The notes below the pieces were generated by a model. The model searched no databases. It worked only from the letters and a program-made list of their open reading frames with translations, and was not told the DNA's origin. 43,654 bases of DNA from an uncultured bacterium (GTDB lineage Bacteria; Cyanobacteriota; Vampirovibrionia; Gastranaerophilales; Gastranaerophilaceae). The position numbers and the translations under genes were made by a program. The stretch is taken from NCBI GenBank assembly GCA_949298805.1, contig CASFXY010000011.1, forward strand, positions 29,784 to 73,437, written 5' to 3'. This document shows positions 8,703 through 17,085 of the stretch, in pieces (the stretch's first letter is position 1; each line of letters starts with the position of its first letter).

Positions 8703-9893
8703 ATGGATGATTTTTTAAACAGAATAAAATATGGTTGTAAAATTGCAATTTTTTCAACATCCATTATTGCAAAATACTTTTTTGAAATAATTTCAAAGGA
8801 ACGTCCGGATATAGAAGTTATCTGTTTTATAGATTCAAACAAAACAGGTTATTTTCAAGGGGTTAAAATACTCTCGGCGCAAGATGCTGTTAAAAACAAA
8901 CAAATAAAACTCTTTATAATAGCTTCAATTTCAAATGCAAAATTGCTTAAAAATATTCTTCTCTCCTATAAGAAAGTAAAAACGCTTGTTTTAAACAAGA
9001 AAGCTGCAATGGAAATTAATAATCGAATTGCCAAAGATGCAGGCATTGCTTTTTCCAAAGGTGGCATTCAAGAGCGTTATCATTGCGGTCATTACTATTC
9101 TGCTGTCCCATCGGAACAAGATATTGAAGAAGCAATAGCGCAAAAGGAATTTGATGAAAAACAGCTGAAATTCGAAGGTATTGATTTAAATTTAACTTGC
9201 CAGCTTGAAAATCTGAATTATTTTGAAAACGCATACGAAAAAATAAAAATTCCACAATACAAAATTGAAGAAAAACTCTATTATCTTGATAACATTTGGT
9301 TTCATCCATACGATGCTTATTGCCTTTTTGGAATGATATTAAAAAATAAACCATCAAGAATTATTGAAATAGGATCAGGCTATTCAACAGGACTTATGCT
9401 TGATATCAATAAAGAATTTTTTGGAGAAAAAATAAAACTTATTTGCATAGAACCTAACCCAAAAAGGCTTAAAGAAGTATTAGGCAGGGATTTCGAAAAA
9501 ATTGAAATACACGAAAAAAGACTACAGGATATTGACTTATCCATATTTAAAGAATTAAAAGATAATGACATACTTTTTATTGATTCAAGCCATGTCGCAA
9601 AAATAAACAGTGATGTATTAAAAATATTTTTTGAGATTTTGCCCAATATTAATAAAAATGTAATTGTGCATTTTCATGATATATTCAACAATTTTTCATA
9701 TCCTAAAGAATGGCTTATTCAAAGAAGATGTTGGAATGAAGCCTTTATGTTGAGAGCATTTTTAATGTATAACCAAAATTTTAAAATAGAATTTTACTGC
9801 GATTTTATAAAAGCATATTTAAAAGAAAATAACATACAAACAAAATTACCCATAAATAAAGGTAGCGGCAGTATCTATATCAGGAAATTATAA
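8703..9893 (+). CDS. Class I SAM-dependent methyltransferase with N-terminal Rossmann-like domain
   Basis: 396 residues from the ATG at 8703 (TTG one codon earlier is possible). Residues 1-100 carry the locus-specific small domain in weaker form (IAIFSTSIIAKYFF, then CFIDSNKTGYFQG). Residues about 195-370 are a methyltransferase of the Methyltransf_24 type: IIEIGSGYSTG at 220-230, CIEPNP at 248-253, and DILFIDSSH at 289-297. Residues 100-195 match nothing I know. It likely methylates a sugar of the surface polymer. It is transcribed alone and meets the TagF-like gene tail to tail with a 6-nt overlap. Confidence 0.75.
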   Translation: MDDFLNRIKYGCKIAIFSTSIIAKYFFEIISKERPDIEVICFIDSNKTGYFQGVKILSAQDAVKNKQIKLFIIASISNAKLLKNILLSYKKVKTLVLNKKAAMEINNRIAKDAGIAFSKGGIQERYHCGHYYSAVPSEQDIEEAIAQKEFDEKQLKFEGIDLNLTCQLENLNYFENAYEKIKIPQYKIEEKLYYLDNIWFHPYDAYCLFGMILKNKPSRIIEIGSGYSTGLMLDINKEFFGEKIKLICIEPNPKRLKEVLGRDFEKIEIHEKRLQDIDLSIFKELKDNDILFIDSSHVAKINSDVLKIFFEILPNINKNVIVHFHDIFNNFSYPKEWLIQRRCWNEAFMLRAFLMYNQNFKIEFYCDFIKAYLKENNIQTKLPINKGSGSIYIRKL

Positions 9894-11177
9894 AAGCATT
9901 TTTAATAAATCGCTTACAATATTTTGCGCAGCATAATTATTTTGGCAAAAAAGTTCATCGTATAAATTTAGGCGTTGTTCTTTTTTAGTATCTATACCCC
10001 TTAAAACAACTTCATCAAGGATTTGTTCCAATTCTTTAATATCTTGCACATTATAATAAGTTTCAACAATTTTAGCAACAGACGGATTAAAAGGCATTGC
10101 ACCATTTGATTTAAGGTGAATAAGCGGTTTTTTTGTTAAAAAATATTCCGTTTCAAACGAACCGCAATCCGTAATCATTGCTTTTGAAGATTTAAACATG
10201 TCAAGATAATTCCCGCTCTCACACAGCTTGCCGATTTTTTCCCATTCTTTCCAATATTGTTCAATTTCCTGTGTGCTCATATAATTGTTATTTTTCAGGT
10301 AACCTTTGAGGCACGGATGTGGTTTAAATACCCAATTTATTTCAGGATGTTTTTTTGCATAATCCAACATAAATTGTCCACACCATAAAAAAGTACCCCA
10401 AAAAAGAACATTTTTATTGTCAACTGACCAATGAGGGGCATATATTACATAATTTTTATTTTCAAATTCCTTTTCTCTGTTTAAATAGAAAAAATCAAGT
10501 GCAGGATGACCGACTGATTTTATATTCACACCTTTATTCGGTGCATTTTCACAATAAAAATCTTTTATCGCATCGTTTAACACATAATGATTTTGGACAT
10601 ACTGATGAAATCTTAAAAAATATTCCGTAGGCGAAATTGATGTTGCAATAAAATAGGGAACATAGCATGTAAGGGCAAATTTAGAACATACTACCGGTCC
10701 TTGAGAAGTTTCTACATACCAAGGATGTTGATAAAAAATTATATCAGGCTTGGGTTCCATTTGCTCAAAAGGAATAAAATTATTTCTTTTATAAGCATAC
10801 AAGACTCTCATATTTTGCAATTTAAAAAAATCAAAAATCTTTTCAAGTTCATTAGGTTTTTGAAAGTTGAAATTATCTTTTGGCGCGCAATTTTTAGTCA
10901 CAAAAATGTATGGAATAAAATTTTCGCTTTTTTCCAATAAATCGTATAAACTTTGACATTTCCACTTGGCTTGGTCATAAACATAGAAAGCAACAACCAA
11001 TTTTCTCTTTTTTATTTCTTTTTTAAGTTTATTTGTAATTTTTTTCTTGTTATTTTTTATATAGTTTAAATTTTGGGCAATCTTTTTTTTATATCCCCAT
11101 TTCCTTATTGCATATTTGTATTTTACTGGAACAAACAGCGCAATTGTCCTTGCAACTTGATAATAAGGCAAGTGCAT
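9888..11177 (-). CDS. CDP-glycerol glycerophosphotransferase family protein (TagF/TagB-like)
   Basis: 429 residues. The C-terminal half has the family's GT-B signatures: VIYAPHWS at 244-251, WVFKPHP at 282-288 and MITDCGSFETEYF at 334-346, the last giving the nucleotide-binding Ser/Glu region. An N-terminal basic stretch (about 20-60) suits membrane association. Known members polymerise or prime poly(glycerol phosphate) chains from CDP-glycerol, and relatives in Gram-negative capsule loci build phosphate-linked polymers. No CDP-glycerol cytidylyltransferase other than the PEP-mutase fusion is in the window. It follows the small Rossmann gene with a 3-nt gap, so the pair is an operon. Confidence 0.8.
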   Translation of the reverse strand: MHLPYYQVARTIALFVPVKYKYAIRKWGYKKKIAQNLNYIKNNKKKITNKLKKEIKKRKLVVAFYVYDQAKWKCQSLYDLLEKSENFIPYIFVTKNCAPKDNFNFQKPNELEKIFDFFKLQNMRVLYAYKRNNFIPFEQMEPKPDIIFYQHPWYVETSQGPVVCSKFALTCYVPYFIATSISPTEYFLRFHQYVQNHYVLNDAIKDFYCENAPNKGVNIKSVGHPALDFFYLNREKEFENKNYVIYAPHWSVDNKNVLFWGTFLWCGQFMLDYAKKHPEINWVFKPHPCLKGYLKNNNYMSTQEIEQYWKEWEKIGKLCESGNYLDMFKSSKAMITDCGSFETEYFLTKKPLIHLKSNGAMPFNPSVAKIVETYYNVQDIKELEQILDEVVLRGIDTKKEQRLNLYDELFCQNNYAAQNIVSDLLKMLL

Positions 11178-11180
11178 AAA

Positions 11181-11582
11181 TTACTTACTCCAAATTTCTT
11201 TTATTAATTGCCACAATGAAACTTTAGCAAGAGGATAAATCAATGTTTTTGTTTTATAAAAAACATTACTTTCAAAATCCTCAATTATTCCAAGATACTT
11301 AAGCGTAGCAATAAGTACAACATCAGGGTTATAATTTAAAATATTTTCCTTAGATATTATGTTATAGCCTAAAAACTTTTGCCCCTCTTGTTCTTTAGAA
11401 TATTTAATATCACAAATACCTGTTATATCAAGTGCCGACAAATCATAATTTTCATTAATATATTGGAATAGCGAACCGGCACCATAAATGATAATCTTTT
11501 TATTTTTTAATTTTTTATTTAGTTTTTTCAGGTATTTATCAAAACCTATTTTCTTAAGGTATTCTTGTAAATCAGTACTCAT
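11181..11582 (-). CDS. Stand-alone Rossmann-like domain protein (second copy)
   Basis: 133 residues, a paralogue of the protein at 6138-6542. Shared marks are KIIIYGAGSLFQYI, NYDLSALDITGICDIKY and a hydrophobic tail (LAKVSLWQLIKEIW). One copy precedes LicD and the other precedes the TagF-like transferase, in both cases directly upstream on the same strand. That pairing suggests a shared partner role, such as binding a nucleotide-linked donor, but this is inference and no enzyme residues are visible. Confidence 0.63.
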   Translation of the reverse strand: MSTDLQEYLKKIGFDKYLKKLNKKLKNKKIIIYGAGSLFQYINENYDLSALDITGICDIKYSKEQEGQKFLGYNIISKENILNYNPDVVLIATLKYLGIIEDFESNVFYKTKTLIYPLAKVSLWQLIKEIWSK

Positions 11583-11650
11583 TAACTAATTCCGAAATAA
11601 AACAATTATTCTTAATTTTAACAAAATAAATATATTATTTCAAATTATCT

Positions 11651-12229
11651 TTATTGAATTTCATTTTCTATTACCTTAATAACTTTTGCGGGGACTCCTG
11701 CAACAATGGTATTTTGTGCAACATCTTTTGTGACAACTGCACCAGCTGCAATAATTGCCCCGTCTTGAATTTGAACTCCGCCCAAAATCGTAGCATTTGA
11801 ACCTATCCAGACATTATTTCCTATCCTGACCGGTTTTGGCAAAATTGATGCTCTTTTGTGGGGATTTTGGTTATGATTTAAGGTCGCAATTACCACATTA
11901 TGCCCTATTAAAACATTATCGCCAATTACAATTCCGCCCTGATCCTGAAAGTGACAACAGGAATTTATAAAAACATTTTTTCCTATTGTTATATTTTTAC
12001 CGCAATCGGTATAAAATGGCGGAAACAATCTGAAAGAATAGTCGACTTGTTTACCTGTGAGTTGAAAAAATAATTCACACACACGTTTTGGCGGATTATA
12101 CTTGCAATTAAGCTCACAAGTCAATTTCATGGCTTCATCAGCCAAAAAAGACATATATCTATGAATTTCGCTACCTGCAATAACTTCACGACCTGAGTTT
12201 AAATGTTCTAAAAAAATGTTTAAATTCAT
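11651..12229 (-). CDS. Hexapeptide-repeat O-acetyltransferase (LacA/NodL/Maa type)
   Basis: 192 residues from the ATG at 12229, 7 nt after the cupin stop; an upstream in-frame ATG at 12268 would overlap the cupin gene. The left-handed beta-helix repeats run from about residue 75 ([60 protein letters not shown]) and end with the typical AGVPAKVIK. The catalytic His sits in ATLNHNQNP. These enzymes acetylate sugars or galactosides with acetyl-CoA. It is co-transcribed with the cupin and could be under the divergent LysR regulator. Confidence 0.88.
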   Translation of the reverse strand: MNLNIFLEHLNSGREVIAGSEIHRYMSFLADEAMKLTCELNCKYNPPKRVCELFFQLTGKQVDYSFRLFPPFYTDCGKNITIGKNVFINSCCHFQDQGGIVIGDNVLIGHNVVIATLNHNQNPHKRASILPKPVRIGNNVWIGSNATILGGVQIQDGAIIAAGAVVTKDVAQNTIVAGVPAKVIKVIENEIQ

Positions 12230-12236
12230 AAAGCAC

Positions 12237-12623
12237 CTACTTATATTCATTGTTTGAAACAGGCTCAAGCCAAGTTGTTTGATTATTTGGAATATTTGTT
12301 TCTATCGAAATATGGGCAAAATCACAATCAGGAGAAGCGCCATGCCAGTGAATAACATCCTTTGGAATTTTTACCACATCGCCTGCTTTTAAAATTCGAA
12401 TTTCCTTGCCTTTTTCTTGATATCTGCCTTCACCTGCGGTTACAAGAAGGATTTGACCTCCTGAATGCTTATGCCAATTTGTCCTTGCACCTTTTTCAAA
12501 AGTAACGTTACCTATTGATGAATTCCACATCTCATCCTTTTGAACAAGCATATTCAAATACGTAGTACCTGTAAAATATTTTCCGTAAGGATTAATTTCA
12601 CCCCGATTAAACACTTGCTGCAC
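12237..12623 (-). CDS. Small cupin-domain protein
   Basis: 128 residues. I place the start at the GTG at 12623 because GGAGG sits 8 nt upstream and conserved sequence begins there ([19 protein letters not shown]). A GTG at 12680 would add 19 residues. The cupin metal site shows as NWHKHSGGQ, then a second motif with [11 protein letters not shown]. Relatives occur next to LysR regulators, often fused to or beside carboxymuconolactone-decarboxylase-like or flavodoxin genes; their substrate is mostly unknown. It is the first gene of the minus-strand unit facing the LysR gene. Confidence 0.83.
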   Translation of the reverse strand: MQQVFNRGEINPYGKYFTGTTYLNMLVQKDEMWNSSIGNVTFEKGARTNWHKHSGGQILLVTAGEGRYQEKGKEIRILKAGDVVKIPKDVIHWHGASPDCDFAHISIETNIPNNQTTWLEPVSNNEYK

Positions 12624-12869
12624 AATATTTTCCTCCGTTATATCTTTAAAAATATATAGGGCTTTTAAGAGTATTTTCACTGCCGTCGGTTATCAAAATT
12701 GCTAAAACCAACAATTCTCTTGTTTTATTATCCAATTTACCTATTGCAAAAATCTCGCCAAAAAGCAAATAAGATAAAAGTTGTTATCTTTTTACGACCC
12801 ATATTAACACCTGTGTATTTTATAATTATTTATCATGTTTTGTTAAATAGCAAATACTTATATATTATA

Positions 12870-12909
12870 ATTTTATATGCTTGACAGGCATATAAAATAC
12901 AAATATTAT
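12870..12909 (+). promoter_or_regulatory. Promoter embedded in a perfect palindrome upstream of the LysR gene
   Basis: ATTTTATATGC (12870-12880) and GCATATAAAAT (12888-12898) form a perfect 11-bp inverted repeat around TTGACAG. The spacer holds a consensus -35 TTGACA (12881-12886); 17 nt later is TATTAT (12904-12909). The start point would fall at about 12916, the A of the LysR ATG. LysR boxes are dyads of this size, so this is a good candidate autoregulatory operator. Confidence 0.6.
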
Positions 12910-12915
12910 AAAACT

Positions 12916-13791
12916 ATGGAATTAAGAGTTTTAAAATATTTTTTAGCAGTCGCACAAGAAGAAAACATCTCAAAAGCAGCACAATTATTGCATATAACAC
13001 AACCGACCTTATCTCGTCAATTAATTGATTTAGAACTTGAACTTAAAACAAAACTTTTGATACGCGGCAAAAGGAACAAAAAAATAACGCTAACGGACGA
13101 AGGCAAACTTTTAAAAGCGAGAGCTCAAGAAATCATTGAACTTGCAAACAAAACAAAAACAGAATTTTTATTCGATGAAAAAAATATAATAGGCGATATT
13201 TATATAGGCGGAGGCGAAACTGATGCAATGAGAATTGTTGCAAAAACAGCCAAAAAACTTGCTAAAAAATATCCTGATATAAAATACAACTTATACAGCG
13301 GCAACGGTGAAGATGTAAAAGAAAAATTAAATAAAGGGTTATTGGATTTTGGAATTTTTATAGAACCTTTTGACAAAAAAGAATTTGATTTTATAAGTTT
13401 TACACAAAAAGACCATTGGGGCATTTTAATGAGAAAGGATTCACATCTTGCAAAAAAAGATTTTATAACACCGCAAGACTTGAAAGGTATACCAATTCTT
13501 TCTTCAAGACAATTTCTTGTTAAAAATTTATTATCAGGTTGGCTCGGCTATGATTTTGAAAATCTTAATATAGTCGGCACATACAATCTTTTATTCAATG
13601 CCTCAATTATGGTTGATGAAGGTTTTGGTTATGCTCTTTGTATAGATAAACTTATTAATCTTACCGGTAAAAGCAACTTGTGTTTTAAACCGCTAAAACC
13701 GACCCTTGAAGCAGGAATTTTAATTGCTTGGAAAAAAAACGCGCCTCTTTCAAAATGCGCAAAATTATTCTTAAATACATTGCAAAATTAA
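12916..13791 (+). CDS. LysR-family transcriptional regulator
   Basis: 291 residues from the ATG at 12916 (an earlier in-frame ATG at 12877 lies inside the operator). Residues 1-60 are the winged helix-turn-helix: MELRVLKYFLAVAQEENISK, then AAQLLHITQPTLSRQL. From about residue 90 there is a LysR substrate-binding domain (GDIYIGGGETDAMRI, then GILMRKDSHLA). There is no Shine-Dalgarno sequence, fitting the predicted start point at the ATG. It probably controls the divergent cupin-acetyltransferase unit and its own gene. The photolyase follows 46 nt downstream. Confidence 0.92.
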   Translation: MELRVLKYFLAVAQEENISKAAQLLHITQPTLSRQLIDLELELKTKLLIRGKRNKKITLTDEGKLLKARAQEIIELANKTKTEFLFDEKNIIGDIYIGGGETDAMRIVAKTAKKLAKKYPDIKYNLYSGNGEDVKEKLNKGLLDFGIFIEPFDKKEFDFISFTQKDHWGILMRKDSHLAKKDFITPQDLKGIPILSSRQFLVKNLLSGWLGYDFENLNIVGTYNLLFNASIMVDEGFGYALCIDKLINLTGKSNLCFKPLKPTLEAGILIAWKKNAPLSKCAKLFLNTLQN

Positions 13792-13837
13792 TAATTAATA
13801 CAATGTTTTAAAAAATTTAGCGTTTCATACTTATTTT

Positions 13838-15100
13838 ATGCAAAGAATTAAAAGAAATACTCTTTTAAATTACATCCCAAAAAATCTTGAAACCGAAAAG
13901 AAAGTAAACCCCGCAAGAATATATGATTTCAATTATCAAGAAATCAAAAAAGGGCAAATTGTTTACCTTATGGAAAGAAATATTCGTGCGCAGGACAATT
14001 TTGCACTGCAGTTTTGCGAAGAAATATCAGAAGAATTAAATTTACCATATAAAATAATATGCAGTGTAAATCCTTGTATACACAAGCCAAAAGAAGATTT
14101 TATAAATCAGCAAATTAATTGTATAAAAAATGAATTTTTAAAAATTAAACGTGATTTTTTAATTTTTAAAGGAAATAAAAACGAATTACTAAAATATTTG
14201 AAAGAAACACAAACAAGTATACTTATTTTAGATTTTAATCCTATTTTTGACAGGGCATATTTAAAAAAGGCACCATTTAAAATATATGAAATTGATTCGC
14301 ACAATATTATTCCTGCAAGATTTTTATCCGACAAGCAAGAATACGGTGCATCAACAATAAGGAGAAAAATATATAAAAATATTTACTCTTTTTTGACTCA
14401 TTACAAACACCAAACACCATTAGCCCAACAAGTGCAAAATTTTATAGACAATAAATTGCCTTTTTATGAAAAATTTAGAAATAATCCCATAAAAAATGTG
14501 CAATCCGGACTATCAAAATATTTAAATTTAGGTTTTATCTCTCCTCAAAGAATTGCTCTGGAAGTTATTAGAGCAGATGTTGACAATGAAAATAAAGAAG
14601 CTTTCTTTGAAGAATTAATAGTGCAAATGAGCCTTGCTGACAACTTTTGTTTATATTGCAATAATTTTAAAAGCTTAAAATGTATACCAAACTGGGCAAA
14701 AAATACAATTTTAAAACACAAAAACGATTTTAGGGAGTATATTTATTCAATAAAAGAACTTGAAGATGCAAAAACACACGACAAACTTTGGAATGCTACG
14801 CAAAAACAACTGATAAACGAGGGCACAATACACGGATATTTAAGAATGTATTGGGCAAAACAATTAATTAAGTGGACAAAAACAGCACAAAATGCACTTG
14901 AAGTTGCAATTTACTTGAATGACAAATATGCCTTTGATTCCCCCTCGCCAAACGGATATGCGGGGATTTTATGGTCAATAGGCGCTTTGCACGACAGGGC
15001 TTTTGCAGACAGATATTTAACAGGTAAAATTCGAACTATGACCTTCGCTTCTATAAGCAAAAAATTTGATATAAATTTGTACATTAAAAAATATCAATAA
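13838..15100 (+). CDS. Class II DNA photolyase (deoxyribodipyrimidine photo-lyase)
   Basis: 420 residues, slightly shorter than the usual 440-460. The C-terminal FAD domain carries the class II signatures: HGYLRMYWAKQLIKWT, then LNDKYAFDSPSPNGYAG, ILWSIGALHDRAF and GKIRTM. The N-terminal half has the antenna-type Rossmann fold (QIVYLMERNIRAQDNFAL, ILILDFNP). It should split UV-induced cyclobutane pyrimidine dimers in blue light using reduced FAD. It is unexpected in a light-free anaerobe. It could be transcribed with the LysR gene. There is no clear ribosome binding site. Confidence 0.9.
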   Translation: MQRIKRNTLLNYIPKNLETEKKVNPARIYDFNYQEIKKGQIVYLMERNIRAQDNFALQFCEEISEELNLPYKIICSVNPCIHKPKEDFINQQINCIKNEFLKIKRDFLIFKGNKNELLKYLKETQTSILILDFNPIFDRAYLKKAPFKIYEIDSHNIIPARFLSDKQEYGASTIRRKIYKNIYSFLTHYKHQTPLAQQVQNFIDNKLPFYEKFRNNPIKNVQSGLSKYLNLGFISPQRIALEVIRADVDNENKEAFFEELIVQMSLADNFCLYCNNFKSLKCIPNWAKNTILKHKNDFREYIYSIKELEDAKTHDKLWNATQKQLINEGTIHGYLRMYWAKQLIKWTKTAQNALEVAIYLNDKYAFDSPSPNGYAGILWSIGALHDRAFADRYLTGKIRTMTFASISKKFDINLYIKKYQ

Positions 15101-15193
15101 TAAATGCCTAAAAAGCATAAAATTATATTTAATATAAGTATTTGCCATTTTTTAAAAAAGGTTAATAATAAGAATAGTATTTAAGGAGAGTTT

Positions 15194-15730
15194 ATGAAAA
15201 AAGTTTTAATTATAGCTACAAGCCCAAGGAAAAACGGTAATTCAACCCTGCTTGCTCAAGAATTTCAAAAAGGTGCGCAAGAGGCCGGAAATATTACGGA
15301 AATTATTTATCTTTGCGAAAAAAATATAAATTTTTGCAAGGGTTGTCTAGGTTGTATAAAAACTAAAAAATGCATTATTAATGATGACATGAGAGAAATT
15401 CTTGAAAAAATTAAAACTTCGGATGTTATAGTTTTTGCAACCCCAATATATTATTATGAAATGTCAGGACAAATGAAAACATTTTTAGACAGAACAAATC
15501 CGCTTTTTGAATCTGATTACCCGTTTAGAGATATTTATCTTTTAGCGACTGCTGCAGATAGCGGAGAATACTGTGCAGATGGCGCAATTAAAGGAGTTGA
15601 AGGTTGGATTGCATGTTTTCCCAAAACAAAATTAAAAGGTGTGATAAAAGGTTTTGGTGTGACTGCGGCAGGCGACATAAAAGGTCATAATTCCCTTATT
15701 GAATCTTATAATGCCGGTAAAAATATTTAA
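15194..15730 (+). CDS. Flavodoxin-fold NAD(P)H-dependent oxidoreductase / iron-sulfur flavoprotein type
   Basis: 178 residues with aaggag as ribosome binding site. The FMN phosphate loop is TSPRKNGNST at the N-terminus. Next comes a Cys-rich loop CKGCLGCIKTKKC, as in iron-sulfur flavoproteins and their relatives, then the isoalloxazine-binding ATPIYYYEMSGQ and TFLDRTNPLF. Relatives reduce quinones, azo compounds or nitro compounds, or act in redox defence; the substrate is unknown. It is a distant paralogue of the protein at 28074. It ends tail to tail with the CoA-transferase gene, with a 4-nt overlap. Confidence 0.85.
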   Translation: MKKVLIIATSPRKNGNSTLLAQEFQKGAQEAGNITEIIYLCEKNINFCKGCLGCIKTKKCIINDDMREILEKIKTSDVIVFATPIYYYEMSGQMKTFLDRTNPLFESDYPFRDIYLLATAADSGEYCADGAIKGVEGWIACFPKTKLKGVIKGFGVTAAGDIKGHNSLIESYNAGKNI

Positions 15731-16404
15731 ATCATTTTTTTAAGATTTTCACTAACCTTAAAATCCGCTGCCGTTGAAATTTTTATGTCTTCTATTGTAA
15801 AATAAGGATTAATTTCAGTCATTAAAAGTCCATTATCTGTTACCTCAAATACACATTTTTCGGTAATTATCATATCTACTTCTTTACTTGCAGTTAAGGG
15901 CAAATTACATTTTTTAACAATCTTCACCTGCCCCTTTGAGGTGTGTTCCATAACTACAATAACTCTTTTTGACCCCACAACAAGGTCCATGGAACCGCCC
16001 ATGCCGGGCACAAATTTGTTTGGTATCATCCAGCTTGCAAGATTGCCTTCTTCATCAACTTGAAGTGCCCCTAAAACTGTCGCATCAATATGACCCCCGC
16101 GCATAATCGTAAAAGCCATTTGAGTATCATAAAAACAACAACCTTTAATTGGTTCTACAAAAGCACCGCCGGCATTAATTATTCTTGGGTCCGGACTTTC
16201 CCCCTGATGAAGTCTGCCTGCGCCTAAAAGCCCGTTTTCAGATTGAAATATTACACCTTTTTCGTCAGGTACATAATTTGCAATTTCAGTTGGCAAACCA
16301 ATTCCAAGAGTGACAACATCCCCTCTTTTAAATTCTTTTGCTGCGCGTTTTGCAATTATTTCTCTTACTTTTTCTTTTGTTAATTCGTCTTGTGCAACAG
16401 GCAT
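15727..16404 (-). CDS. 3-oxoacid CoA-transferase subunit B (AtoA/CtfB/ScoB type)
   Basis: 225 residues, family length. The catalytic Glu56 lies in the SENGLLG motif (55-61). VTLGIGLPTEIANYVP and GGHIDATVLGALQVDE are family marks, and GGSMDLV follows. With subunit A it moves CoA between acetoacetate or short-chain acyl-CoA and acetate or butyrate. The start overlaps the stop of subunit A as TAATG, so the two are coupled. Substrate preference (acetoacetate, butyrate or other) cannot be told from sequence alone. Confidence 0.93.
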   Translation of the reverse strand: MPVAQDELTKEKVREIIAKRAAKEFKRGDVVTLGIGLPTEIANYVPDEKGVIFQSENGLLGAGRLHQGESPDPRIINAGGAFVEPIKGCCFYDTQMAFTIMRGGHIDATVLGALQVDEEGNLASWMIPNKFVPGMGGSMDLVVGSKRVIVVMEHTSKGQVKIVKKCNLPLTASKEVDMIITEKCVFEVTDNGLLMTEINPYFTIEDIKISTAADFKVSENLKKMI

Positions 16405-17054
16405 TATCTTTCCTCCCGTTTTACAATATAATCGACAAAAAGTCCCGGAATAACAACCTCATTAGGGTCGAGACAATCCACAACTTCATCAGCCTGAACA
16501 ATTACTGTATCAGCTGCCGTTGCCATAACTGTATTAAAATTTCTTGTTGTACCAAAAAAAGAAACATTACCGAATTTATCAACTTTTGTGCCGTAAATTA
16601 GAGCAAAATCAGCACTAAGAGGTTTTTCAAAAATAAATTTTTTGCCGTCTACTTCCAGTATTTTTTTATTTTCCTCTAAAATTGTTCCAATTCCCGTTTG
16701 TGTCAAAACACCGCCCAAACCCGCGCCTTTTGCACGAATTTTTTCCACAAGAGTACCCATTGGGATTAACTCTACTTCTATTTCACCATCATGCATTTGT
16801 TTCCCTGTTTCGGGATTTGTGCCTATATGAGCAGCTATAACTCTTTTTGCAAGTTTATTTGTAATAAGCTTTCCTTTATCAATATTGGGGTAAGAGGTAT
16901 CATTGCAAATTAACGTAAGATTTTTTTTACCCTGTCTTACAAGTTCGTCAATCAGCTTGTCAGGCGCACCACAACTCAAAAAACCGCCTATCATTATAGT
17001 GGCACCGTCTTTAATTAAGTCTATTGCATCCTTTATACTTGTTATTTTTTCCAT
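16404..17054 (-). CDS. 3-oxoacid CoA-transferase subunit A (AtoD/CtfA/ScoA type)
   Basis: 216 residues from the ATG at 17054; the longer frame to 17111 would run into the porin gene. MEKITSIKDAIDLIKDGATI then IMIGGFLSCGAPDKLID is the standard N-terminus with the CoA-binding GGF loop. GAGLGGVLTQTGIGT and DFALIYGTKVDKFGN follow in order. It is the alpha partner of the adjacent beta subunit. It lies 31 nt after the porin stop with no hairpin between, so porin, atoD and atoA may share one transcript. Confidence 0.93.
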   Translation of the reverse strand: MEKITSIKDAIDLIKDGATIMIGGFLSCGAPDKLIDELVRQGKKNLTLICNDTSYPNIDKGKLITNKLAKRVIAAHIGTNPETGKQMHDGEIEVELIPMGTLVEKIRAKGAGLGGVLTQTGIGTILEENKKILEVDGKKFIFEKPLSADFALIYGTKVDKFGNVSFFGTTRNFNTVMATAADTVIVQADEVVDCLDPNEVVIPGLFVDYIVKREER

Positions 17055-17085
17055 AATTCTTGAAAAAAATATACCACAAATTTTT

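Noticed and set aside
15101-15193. Promoter TTGCCA (15142-15147) before the flavoprotein gene
   Set aside because: No good -10 box lies at 16-18 nt; too weak to list.
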